Positions 7,250 through 16,248 of a DNA stretch of 37,856 nucleotides are shown here, in pieces. Under the pieces are notes generated by a model. That model had not been told where the DNA came from. It worked only from the letters and a program-made list of their open reading frames with translations, and ran no database searches. Origin of the DNA: Streptomyces sparsogenes (GTDB taxonomy: Bacteria > Actinomycetota > Actinomycetes > Streptomycetales > Streptomycetaceae); the NCBI RefSeq assembly GCF_001704635.1, contig NZ_MAXF01000198.1:1-37856 (forward strand). Direction: 5' to 3'. Position 1 is the stretch's first letter, and each line of letters begins with the position of its first letter. The position numbers and the translations under genes are program-made.

Positions 7250-8728
7250 GTGCGGCGAGGGGGATTAGTCAGCCCGTTTCCGCCGGCGCGCGGGCGTCTG
7301 GCGAACGGGGCCATCAGTCAGCCCGCGACCGACTGGGAGCAGCGGTACCGCCGTGCCGTGATCACCAGCGATACGGTGGCCACCGCCTGCGTGGTGGGGG
7401 CGATCGGCAACTTCTTCGGGGCCCGCGACGCGGCCAACTGGCACGAGAAGTGGGGGATTCTCGCATTCGGCACCGAGCTGCTGGTGCTGGGGGCGCTTGC
7501 GGTGAGCCGGTCGTGGGCTCCGGCGGTGCTCGGCCAGGGCGCCGAGGAATTCCGCCGGCTCGGGCGGTCACTGCTCACGGCGACCGTCGTACTGGCGCTC
7601 GGCGGGATCGCCCTCACCTCGCGCAACATCAAGCTCTGGATCTTCGTCGCGATCCCCGCGATCGCGCTCGTCACCATGACCGCGCGGTATCTGCTGCGCC
7701 TCTGGCTGCACAAGCAGCGGAAGGAAGGACGGTGTCTGCGACCGGTGCTCGCGGCCGGGAGCCCGGCCACCGTGCGCGACCTGATCGTCCGAACCCGCAA
7801 GTTCCCGCACCTCGGCTGGCGGGTGGAGGCGGTGTGCACGACGGACGGTCTCGGGCCGGGCGGTGACCACCTGGACGGAGTGCCGATCGTCGGCCGGCTG
7901 GCGGACGTCGCGGGCCACGTCCGCCGCGACGGCTACCGTGTCGTCGCGATCACACCGGACCCGCACTGGTCACCGGACCGGCTGCAGCGGCTGGCGTGGA
8001 ACCTGGAGGGCAGCGAAGCCGAGATGGTCGTGGCCCCCGTGCTGATGGAGGTGGCCGGCCCGCGGCTGCACGTCGACGCGGTGCTCGGGATCCCGCTGCT
8101 GCGGGTCAGCATGCCGACCTTCACCGGCGGCCGCCGGGTGGTCAAAGAGGTCGTCGACCGGATGGGCGCGGCGGTCCTGCTGGTGCTGTTCGCGCCGCTG
8201 ATGGTGCTCGTCGGACTGCTCGTGCTGGTGGACAGCCGGGGCGGGGTGTTCTACCGCCAGCGCAGGGTCGGCAAGGACGGCCGCGAGTTCACCATTTTCA
8301 AGTTCCGCACCATGGTCGCCGGGGCCCACGGGGCGCGTGCCGGGCTGGCCCACCGCAACGAGGGCGCCGGGCTGTTGTTCAAGCTCCGCCGGGATCCGCG
8401 GGTGACCCGGGTGGGAGCGGTGTTGCGCCGGTACTCGATCGACGAGCTCCCGCAGCTCTTCAACGTGCTCACCGGCTCCATGTCGCTCGTCGGCCCCCGG
8501 CCTCCGTTGCCGGAGGAGTCCGCCGCCTACGGCCCGGACATCCGGCGGCGGCTGCTGGTCAAGCCCGGGCTCACCGGCCTGTGGCAGATCAGCGGGCGCA
8601 GCGATCTGCCGTGGGAGGAGGCGGTCCGGCTGGACCTGCGGTACGTGGAGGACTGGTCGCTCGCCCTGGACACGGTGATCTTGTGGAAGACGCTGCGTGC
8701 GGTGCTCCAGGGGCAGGGGGCCTATTGA
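7250..8728 (+). CDS. Initiating polyprenyl-phosphate phosphoglycosyltransferase (WbaP/WcaJ family)
   Basis: Transfers the first sugar-1-phosphate to the lipid carrier on the inner membrane face and so starts the repeat unit. The N-terminal half holds several membrane segments (about residues 37-160) and a nucleotide-binding-like soluble part; the C-terminal ~195 residues are the bacterial sugar transferase domain. Motifs there include KEVVDRMGAA plus a membrane helix, FYRQRRVGKDGREFTIFKFRTM, RRYSIDELPQLFNVLTGSMS, LVGPRP and KPGLTGLWQISGRSDL. From the chosen GTG at 7250 it is 492 residues; GGGGGG at 7240-7245 may be its ribosome binding site. The start is uncertain: a GTG at 7031 is in frame, and a short ORF with a better ribosome binding site overlaps this start. 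The sugar is unknown. Confidence 0.9.
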   Translation: MRRGGLVSPFPPARGRLANGAISQPATDWEQRYRRAVITSDTVATACVVGAIGNFFGARDAANWHEKWGILAFGTELLVLGALAVSRSWAPAVLGQGAEEFRRLGRSLLTATVVLALGGIALTSRNIKLWIFVAIPAIALVTMTARYLLRLWLHKQRKEGRCLRPVLAAGSPATVRDLIVRTRKFPHLGWRVEAVCTTDGLGPGGDHLDGVPIVGRLADVAGHVRRDGYRVVAITPDPHWSPDRLQRLAWNLEGSEAEMVVAPVLMEVAGPRLHVDAVLGIPLLRVSMPTFTGGRRVVKEVVDRMGAAVLLVLFAPLMVLVGLLVLVDSRGGVFYRQRRVGKDGREFTIFKFRTMVAGAHGARAGLAHRNEGAGLLFKLRRDPRVTRVGAVLRRYSIDELPQLFNVLTGSMSLVGPRPPLPEESAAYGPDIRRRLLVKPGLTGLWQISGRSDLPWEEAVRLDLRYVEDWSLALDTVILWKTLRAVLQGQGAY

Positions 8729-8735
8729 TGCGCGG

Positions 8736-8791
8736 GGGACCGAAACTCAACGGTCCCGCCGGCGTGCGGATCGCAGGCCGCGAGGGCCTGC
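8736..8791 (+). promoter_or_regulatory. Two hairpins between the phosphoglycosyltransferase and dehydrogenase genes
   Basis: GGGACCG at 8736-8742 pairs with CGGTCCC at 8751-8757 (8-nt loop). GCAGGCC at 8773-8779 pairs with GGCCTGC at 8785-8791 (5-nt loop). They fill the only intergenic gap of more than 30 bp inside the locus and lie directly before a strong Shine-Dalgarno, so they may affect read-through or translation of the dehydrogenase. Confidence 0.45.
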
Positions 8792-8811
8792 CTGGGGGGG
8801 AGGAACGGGTC

Positions 8812-10126
<1,315 letters not shown>

Positions 10127-10137
<11 letters not shown>

Positions 10138-11413
10138 CACGTCGTTCGGTGACACGGGCAGCGGCGGCCGGCCGAACCGGCGCGCGCTGATCCTGGTGGA
10201 GAACCTGTCGGTGCCGTTCGACCGGCGGGTGTGGCAGGAGTGCGCGACGCTGCGCGACGCGGGCTGGAAGGTGCACGTCATCTGCCCTCAGGGAACGAAG
10301 CGGGACACGGAGCCGGAGGTGGAGATCGACGGGGTGCGGATCCACCGCTACCCGTTGCGCGCGGCCACCGGAGGGCCGGCCGGCTATCTGCGGGAGTACG
10401 GATCGGCGTTGTGGCATACGGCCCGGCTGGCCCGGAAGGTGGGCCCGGTCGATGTGGTCCACGCCTGCAACCCTCCCGACCTGCTGTTCCTCCCGGCGCT
10501 GTGGCTGAAGCGGCGCGGCGCGCGGTTCGTCTTCGACCAGCACGACCTGGTGCCCGAGCTGTATCTCTCCCGGTTCGGCCGCGGTGAGGATCTGCTCTAC
10601 CGCGCCGTGTGCGCGCTGGAACGGCTGACGTACCGGGCCGCGGACGTCGTGCTCGCCACCAACGAGAGCTACCGGGACGTCGCGGTGCGCCGTGGCGGCC
10701 GGCGGCCGGAGGACGTGTTCGTGGTGCGCAGCGCGCCCGACATCGACCGGTTCCAGCCGGTGCCGCCCGAGGAGGAGCTGAAGCGCGGCAAGCCCCATCT
10801 GCTGTGTTACCTCGGCGTCATGGGCCCGCAGGACGGGGTCGACTACGCCTTGCGGGCCCTGGCGAAGCTGCGCGACGAGCTGGGGCGGACCGACTGGCAC
10901 GCGGTGTTCGTCGGCGGCGGCGACGCCTTCGACGCGATGGTGGAGCTGTCCCGGCGGCTGGGGCTCTCGGAGCAGGTGCGGTTCACGGGGCGCGTTCCGG
11001 ACGCCGACCTGGTGCGCTACCTGTCCACCGCGGATGTGTGCCTCTCCCCCGACCCGCGCAATCCGCTCAACGACGTGTCGACCATGAACAAGGTCCTGGA
11101 GTACATGGCGATGGGCCGGCCGATCGTCTCGTTCGAGCTGAAGGAGGCGCGGGTCTCCGCCGGTGACGCCGCCGTCTACGCGCCCGCCAACGACGAGGCC
11201 GAGTTCGCGGGGCTCATCGCGATGCTGCTGGACGACCCGGAGAAGCGGACCCGGATGGGCAAGATCGGCCAGGAGCGGATCGGCGGGCCGCTCTCCTGGC
11301 GGAACTCACAGGCGTCGCTGCTCTCCGCCTACGCCGCCGCCTGCCGTGACCGGACTCGGCGCCGGCGGGCGACCCGGGCCGGGCAGGGAGGAAGCCGCGC
11401 CGTTGAGCGATGA
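10127..11413 (+). CDS. Glycosyltransferase family 4 protein
   Basis: A 428-residue GT-B enzyme expected to add a sugar to the lipid-linked intermediate in the cytoplasm. The N-terminal acceptor domain starts with ALILVENLSVPFDRRVWQE and includes DVVHACNPPDLLFLPA and VFDQHDLVPELYLSRF. The C-terminal donor domain includes LLCYLGVMGPQDGVDYALRA, VRFTGRVPDADLVRYLSTAD and VLEYMAMGRPIVSFELKEA, with the family's Glu-rich site. The TTG at 10127 overlaps the dehydrogenase stop by 11 nt; no ATG or GTG in frame precedes the conserved start of the domain. It resembles the type that acts soon after the initiating transferase. Donor and linkage are unknown. Confidence 0.9.
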
Positions 11414-12770
11414 CACGATACGCCTGGTCACGATCGGGCGGATTATCCGTCGGCGCTGGCGGCTTCTCACCCTCCTCACCGTGGTGGGCGCGCTGTTCGG
11501 CTACGGCCTCTCGGTGGTGTTTCCGCCGCGCTACACGGCGTCGGTGTCGGTGCTGCTGCCGGGGCAGTGGGAGGAGCGCGAGCTGCTGACCCAGGCGGAG
11601 ATCGCGACCAGTTCGGTGGTGGTCGACCGCGTGGCCGCCACGCTCGGCCGGCGCGGGGTCGGCGGCGGCGAGCTGCGGGACCGGGTGAGCGCCAAGGCCG
11701 CCGACGGGAACATCATCAAGGTCTCGGGCACGGCCGACACCCCGGAGCGGGCGCAGCGCCTCGCGGACCAACTGGCCCGGCAGTTCGTCACCTTCGCCGG
11801 GCGGATCAACGGCGCCGACCCCGGAGCCGGCGCGGCGGCGGGGCCCGAGGCGCTGCGGCAGAAGGTGGCGCAGACCAACCGCCGCATCACCGAGCTGGCC
11901 GACGCGGCCGATCCGGGGCGGGCCGTGGAGAGCGTGCAGGCCCGCACCGAGCTGGAGAAGCTGCGCAGCGCGCTGCAGGAGGCCATGAAGAAGCTGGACG
12001 AGGCCGACCCGGCGAGCGACAAGGCCGGCATGGTCGTCATGGGGGCGGCGCCCCGGCCGACCGGCGAGGCACCGCCGACGAGGCTGCAACTCGTCGTCGG
12101 CGGCGCGGCGTTGTCCTTCCTGCTCGCGGTCGTCGGCCATCTCGCCGCCGCCCGGGTGAACCGCCGGCCGCGCGGCGGACCGGAGATCGCCGCGGCCCTG
12201 GGCTCGGCGCTGCTGGGCACCGTCGACGTGCCCGGGGAACGGTCCGAGCACCGGCCCGAGGGCCGTGGTCCGCGGGCCCGGCTCCGCCGGCTGCTCGGCA
12301 TCGACACCCGGTGGGACGTACCGACGCCGCGTACGTCCGGGGACGAGGCCAGCAGGCGGATCCGCTACCGGCGGGTGTGCGCCCGTCTCCGGCAGAAGCT
12401 GCCGGCCCCCCGGCGGTTGCTGGTCGTCGTGCCGGACGGCGACGAGGTCGCCCGCCGGGCCGCCGGGCAGCTCGCCACCGAGGCCGAGGGCGATGTGGTG
12501 CTGCGCGTGGTGGGGGTTCCGATGTCCCGGCCGCTGGTGCCGGACCGCGACACCGAGTCCGGCGCGCTGGTCGTGCTCAGCACGGGCAACTGGACCACGG
12601 GAGAGCTGGCGGGCATCGCCGAGGCGTGTGCGGACGCGGGGCACCAGGTCGTCGGCGTCGTCGTCGCCGACGCGGTCCGGGCCCGTCCGACGCGTACCGC
12701 CGGCCGGCCTCCGCGGCACGCCACGCCGGCGATCGCGGTCGGCGAGGGCGCGAGGGGCGGTGGGGCGTGA
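11403..12770 (+). CDS. Wzz-type chain-length protein with a degraded BY-kinase domain (first of two)
   Basis: A 455-residue membrane protein. It has one N-terminal membrane segment (about residues 20-40, LLTLLTVVGALFGYGLSVVF), an extracellular helical region with coiled-coil potential (about 145-200), a Pro-rich stretch (APRPTGEAPP) and a second membrane segment (about 228-252). The cytoplasmic tail (about 335-440) resembles a bacterial tyrosine kinase in layout: LLVVVPDGDEVARRAAGQLA stands where a Walker A would be, and GALVVLSTGNWTTGELAGI resembles the usual Walker B strand. No GKS/GKT is present. It starts at TTG 11403, 11 nt inside the previous gene, with GGGAGGA at 11387-11393. The probable role is control of polymer length or assembly through Wzy. 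Confidence 0.8.
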   Translation: MSDDTIRLVTIGRIIRRRWRLLTLLTVVGALFGYGLSVVFPPRYTASVSVLLPGQWEERELLTQAEIATSSVVVDRVAATLGRRGVGGGELRDRVSAKAADGNIIKVSGTADTPERAQRLADQLARQFVTFAGRINGADPGAGAAAGPEALRQKVAQTNRRITELADAADPGRAVESVQARTELEKLRSALQEAMKKLDEADPASDKAGMVVMGAAPRPTGEAPPTRLQLVVGGAALSFLLAVVGHLAAARVNRRPRGGPEIAAALGSALLGTVDVPGERSEHRPEGRGPRARLRRLLGIDTRWDVPTPRTSGDEASRRIRYRRVCARLRQKLPAPRRLLVVVPDGDEVARRAAGQLATEAEGDVVLRVVGVPMSRPLVPDRDTESGALVVLSTGNWTTGELAGIAEACADAGHQVVGVVVADAVRARPTRTAGRPPRHATPAIAVGEGARGGGA

Positions 12771-14293
12771 CGACGGACAACGACGCGGCGCCACCGGCCG
12801 CCGTGCCGCTGGTCGACCTGCGGTCGCTGGTGGCGGCGGTGCGCAGGCGCCGCCGCCTGTGGTGCTCCCTGGGGCTCCTGGGGCTGCTGATGGGCGCCGC
12901 GGTGGCGGTGGTGCTGCCGCCGCCTCCGACCGCGGTGACCAAGCTGCTGGTCGCACACAAGGAGGACCAGCCGAACGACATGGGCACGCTGATCCGCACC
13001 GATGTGGAGCTGCTGGGAACCACGCGGATCGCGGACAGGGCCCTGCGGATCCTCAAGTCCCCGGAGAGCCCGGAGGACTTCATGCGGGACTACCGGGGCA
13101 CGGGCCTGACCAACAACCTGCTGCAGATCACCGTGACGGCCGACAGCGACGCGAAGGCGAAGGCCCGCGCCAAGGCCCTGGCCGACGCCTTCATCGCGGA
13201 CCATGTGAGGCGGATGCGGGAGGCCGCGAAGGCCGAGTCCGACGCGCTGCTCGCGCAGCGGGACCGCATGCGGAGCGAGCTCGCCAAGGTCAACAAGGAG
13301 ATCGGGGACCGCTCGCCGGAGAGCGACCCGAAGGCGTCGGCGAGCATGGAGTCGCTCTTCGCCCGCCGCGCCGAGCTCGGCTCGCGGATCGCCGATCTGG
13401 ACCAGCGCGCCGAAGAGGCGCGCCTGGGCACGCCCCGGCTCGTCGCCGGCACGCAGATCGTGGACGCCCCGCGCATGGTGCGGTACTCCCTGCCCAGGAC
13501 CGCCGCCACCGACGCCGCGATCGGGCTCGTCCTCGGGCTCTTCCTCGGACTCGCGGTGGCCGCGGTCGGCTCGGTGGTGGCGGACCGCCCCGTACTGCGC
13601 CGGGAGATCGCGGCCAACCTGGGCGCCTCGGTCATCGCGGAGCTGCCCGCGCCCCGGCGGACGGCCGGGCCGTGGCGGCGCCGGCGGAGCCGCGCGGCGG
13701 GCGAACGGCTCACCACGACCCTGGCCCGCACCGTGCGCGGCACGGCGGAACCGGTGTCGCTGCTGGAGCTGGGCTGTGCGCGCGGCGCGAGCGTGATCGC
13801 CCTGAGCGTCGCCAGGGCGCTGGCGGAGGAGGGCCCGGTGGTCGTCGTGGACGGCCTGCCGGGACCGGAGCTCGCCAAGAGCCCCCGGAAGCCGGGAGAC
13901 CCGGCCGTGGTCAGCGGCGAGTCTGCCGAGGCCGCGGCGCAGCAGGGGCGTCGGCTCGGCGTCGGCTCGGTCGCGCCGGGTACGGCGTGGACCGACCTCC
14001 AGTACCTCGGGAGCCGGACCGTGCTCGTGGTGCGGGCCGGGCACGGCAGCGCCACATGGCTGCACACCGTGGCGCGGCAACTCGCGGACCAGCACATTCC
14101 GGTGATCGGCGTGGTGCTGATCGACCCCGATCCGCGGGACCGGACCGACGGCACGCTGTGGGACGGACTGCACATCGCGCTGCGGGGCCACAGCGAGCGG
14201 CCGGTCCGGCAGAACGGGACGGGCCGGCCGCGGACGGAACGGCTGCCGATGAAGGCCGCCCGCGTCCCGGACATCGACCAGGAGGCACGGTAG
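12767..14293 (+). CDS. Wzz-type chain-length protein with a degraded BY-kinase domain (second of two)
   Basis: A 508-residue partner of the preceding protein, coupled by a GTGA overlap. Membrane segments are at about 27-47 and 245-268. Between them lies a charged coiled-coil-like region rich in Ala, Lys, Arg and Glu (about 120-220). The cytoplasmic tail has the order of a BY-kinase: VSLLELGCARGASVIALSVA (the P-loop position, near residue 328), VVVVDGLPGPEL (Walker A' position, one Asp left) and RTVLVVRAGHGSATWLHTVA (Walker B position, no Asp). The P-loop Lys is missing and the C-terminus lacks the Tyr cluster, so it is probably not a kinase. It ends 3 bp before the asparagine synthase gene. 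Confidence 0.82.
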   Translation: MTTDNDAAPPAAVPLVDLRSLVAAVRRRRRLWCSLGLLGLLMGAAVAVVLPPPPTAVTKLLVAHKEDQPNDMGTLIRTDVELLGTTRIADRALRILKSPESPEDFMRDYRGTGLTNNLLQITVTADSDAKAKARAKALADAFIADHVRRMREAAKAESDALLAQRDRMRSELAKVNKEIGDRSPESDPKASASMESLFARRAELGSRIADLDQRAEEARLGTPRLVAGTQIVDAPRMVRYSLPRTAATDAAIGLVLGLFLGLAVAAVGSVVADRPVLRREIAANLGASVIAELPAPRRTAGPWRRRRSRAAGERLTTTLARTVRGTAEPVSLLELGCARGASVIALSVARALAEEGPVVVVDGLPGPELAKSPRKPGDPAVVSGESAEAAAQQGRRLGVGSVAPGTAWTDLQYLGSRTVLVVRAGHGSATWLHTVARQLADQHIPVIGVVLIDPDPRDRTDGTLWDGLHIALRGHSERPVRQNGTGRPRTERLPMKAARVPDIDQEAR

Positions 14294-14296
14294 GAC

Positions 14297-16222
14297 ATGT
14301 GTGGCATCGCGGGCACATACCGGTGGCCGGACGGGAAGGCGGTGACCGACCGGCTCACCGAGACCCTCGCCCACCGCGGCCCGGACGGAGCGGGCCGGTA
14401 CGGCCATCCGGTCGGTGACGGCGAAGTACAGCTCGGACACCGCCGACTGGCCATCCTCGACCTGTCCGGGACCGGCGCCCAGCCGATGGTCTCGGACGGC
14501 CTCGCCCTCACCTACAACGGCGAGCTGTACAACGCGCCCGAGCTGCGCGCCGAGCTGGCGGCCGCCGGGGTGCGCTTCCGCGGCACCTCCGACACCGAGG
14601 TGCTGCTCCAGGCGTGGCGGCGCTGGGGCACGGACTGCCTGCCCCGGCTGCGCGGCATGTTCGCGTTCGGGATCTTCGACGAGCGCACCGGTGAACTGGT
14701 GCTCGCCCGCGACCAGTTGGGCATCAAACCGCTGTTCCTGCTCCGGCGCGGCAGGGGCCTGGTGTTCGCCTCCGAGCTGAAGGCGCTCGCCGCCGCCACC
14801 GGCGGATCGCTGGAGGTGGACCACGCGGCGCTGGTGGCCTCGCTGCTGTACTACTGGGTGCCGGACTCGCGCTGCGCGTTCCGCGAGGCGGAGAAGCTTC
14901 CGCCGGGCAGCTGGCTGCGGTGCGGGCCCGACGGCCGGGTGCAGCAGGGCCGGTTCTGGCACCTGAAGGACGTCGCCGCCGAGGGCCGGGAGCGGGCCCG
15001 GAGCGGCGAGCGGCCGGACCTGGCCGCCGTCGTCGCGGAGTCGGCCCGGCGCCACCTGCTGTCCGACGTACCCGTGGCGACCTTCCTCTCCGGCGGTCTC
15101 GACTCCAGCTATCTGACCGCGCTGGCGGCCCGCCACCAGCCCGGGATCTCCGCCTACACGATCGGGTTCCGGGCCGAGGACGCCAGGTTCGAGGCGATGC
15201 CGGACGACCTGCGCTACGCCCGGCAGGTGGCCGAGCGGTTCGGCGTCGATCTGCACGAGATCGAGATCGCCCCGGACGTGCTCGACCTGCTGCCGCGGAT
15301 GACGTACCACCTGGACGAGCCGATCGGCGACCCCGCCGCGATCAACACCTTTCTGATCTGCTCGGCCGCCCGTGAGGCCGGGGTCAAGGTGATGCTCTCG
15401 GGGATGGGCGCCGACGAGCTGTTCGCCGGTTACCGCAAGCACCTGGCCAACCTGCTCGCGCTGCGCTACCAGCGCGTCCCGCGCCCCCTGCGGCGCGGCC
15501 TGTCGACGGCCGTGGACCGGCTGCCGGTGGCCTCGGCCCGCCGGGGGTACCGGTCGGTGCGCTTCGCGAAGCGGTTCCTCTCCTTCGCCGATCTGCCGGA
15601 GGAGACCGCGTTCCGGCGCAGCTACACCATGTACGACCGGGACGAGCTGCTCGCCCTGATCGATCCGGACCTGGCCGGGGCGGTCGAGGACGTGCTGACC
15701 GAACACGCGGACACCTACCAGGACAATGACCTCGACGACTTCGTCAACCGCATGTGCCTGGCCGACGCCCGGATGTTCCTGCCGGGCCTGAACCTCGCGT
15801 ACACGGACCGGTCGAGCATGGCCGCGTCGACCGAGGTGCGGGTGCCGTACGTGGACGTCGAGGTGGTCGAGGCGGCGTTCGCGGTGCCCGGTGACCGCAA
15901 GATCGTCGGTCGGCAGGGCAAGGCCGCCCTCAAGGAGGCGGCCGGCTCGGTCCTGCCCCGGGAGATCGTGTACCGGCCCAAGGGCCTGTTCAGCGCTCCC
16001 CTGCGCGCCTGGATGAGCCGGGACCTGGCGCCGCTGGTGCGCGAGGTGGTCGACGACGGGGTGCTCGTCACCTCCGGTTTCCTGCGCCGCGACGCGCTCC
16101 GGCGGCTCGTCGCCGAGGACGCCGCCGGGCACCGGGACTTCTCCAAACATCTGTGGCATGTGCTGACCCTCGAGTACTGGTACCGCGGCGCGACCTCCGG
16201 GTCCGGCCGGACTCTCCCCTGA
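14297..16222 (+). CDS. asnB: Asparagine synthase (glutamine-hydrolysing) homologue
   Basis: A 641-residue amidotransferase. The N-terminal glutaminase domain begins MCGIAGTYRW, so Cys2 is the nucleophile after Met removal. It includes LAHRGPDGAG, GHRRLAILDL and LTYNGELYN. The C-terminal ATP-dependent synthetase domain has the PP-loop SGGLDSS at 265-271 and SGMGADELFAGYRKH. All catalytic signatures look intact. AsnB-like proteins are frequent in polysaccharide clusters, where some amidate uronic acids; next to a UDP-sugar dehydrogenase, uronamide formation is a reasonable inference, but ordinary asparagine synthesis cannot be excluded. The ATG at 14297 is fixed by the required N-terminal Cys. 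Confidence 0.93.
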   Translation: MCGIAGTYRWPDGKAVTDRLTETLAHRGPDGAGRYGHPVGDGEVQLGHRRLAILDLSGTGAQPMVSDGLALTYNGELYNAPELRAELAAAGVRFRGTSDTEVLLQAWRRWGTDCLPRLRGMFAFGIFDERTGELVLARDQLGIKPLFLLRRGRGLVFASELKALAAATGGSLEVDHAALVASLLYYWVPDSRCAFREAEKLPPGSWLRCGPDGRVQQGRFWHLKDVAAEGRERARSGERPDLAAVVAESARRHLLSDVPVATFLSGGLDSSYLTALAARHQPGISAYTIGFRAEDARFEAMPDDLRYARQVAERFGVDLHEIEIAPDVLDLLPRMTYHLDEPIGDPAAINTFLICSAAREAGVKVMLSGMGADELFAGYRKHLANLLALRYQRVPRPLRRGLSTAVDRLPVASARRGYRSVRFAKRFLSFADLPEETAFRRSYTMYDRDELLALIDPDLAGAVEDVLTEHADTYQDNDLDDFVNRMCLADARMFLPGLNLAYTDRSSMAASTEVRVPYVDVEVVEAAFAVPGDRKIVGRQGKAALKEAAGSVLPREIVYRPKGLFSAPLRAWMSRDLAPLVREVVDDGVLVTSGFLRRDALRRLVAEDAAGHRDFSKHLWHVLTLEYWYRGATSGSGRTLP

Positions 16223-16248
16223 CGGCGTAGAGAAACAAGAGGACTTCG

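Noticed and set aside
8728..8811. Start of the dehydrogenase at ATG 8728, overlapping the previous stop
   Set aside because: It would translate two hairpins and the strong Shine-Dalgarno before 8812; the Rossmann motif begins directly after the 8812 ATG as in the family.
12365..16159. A very long antisense open frame (over 1,200 codons) opposite the Wzz-like and asparagine synthase genes
   Set aside because: Stop codons are rare on the opposite strand of high-GC genes. The translated sequence is low-complexity and matches no family, while the plus-strand frames have intact motifs.
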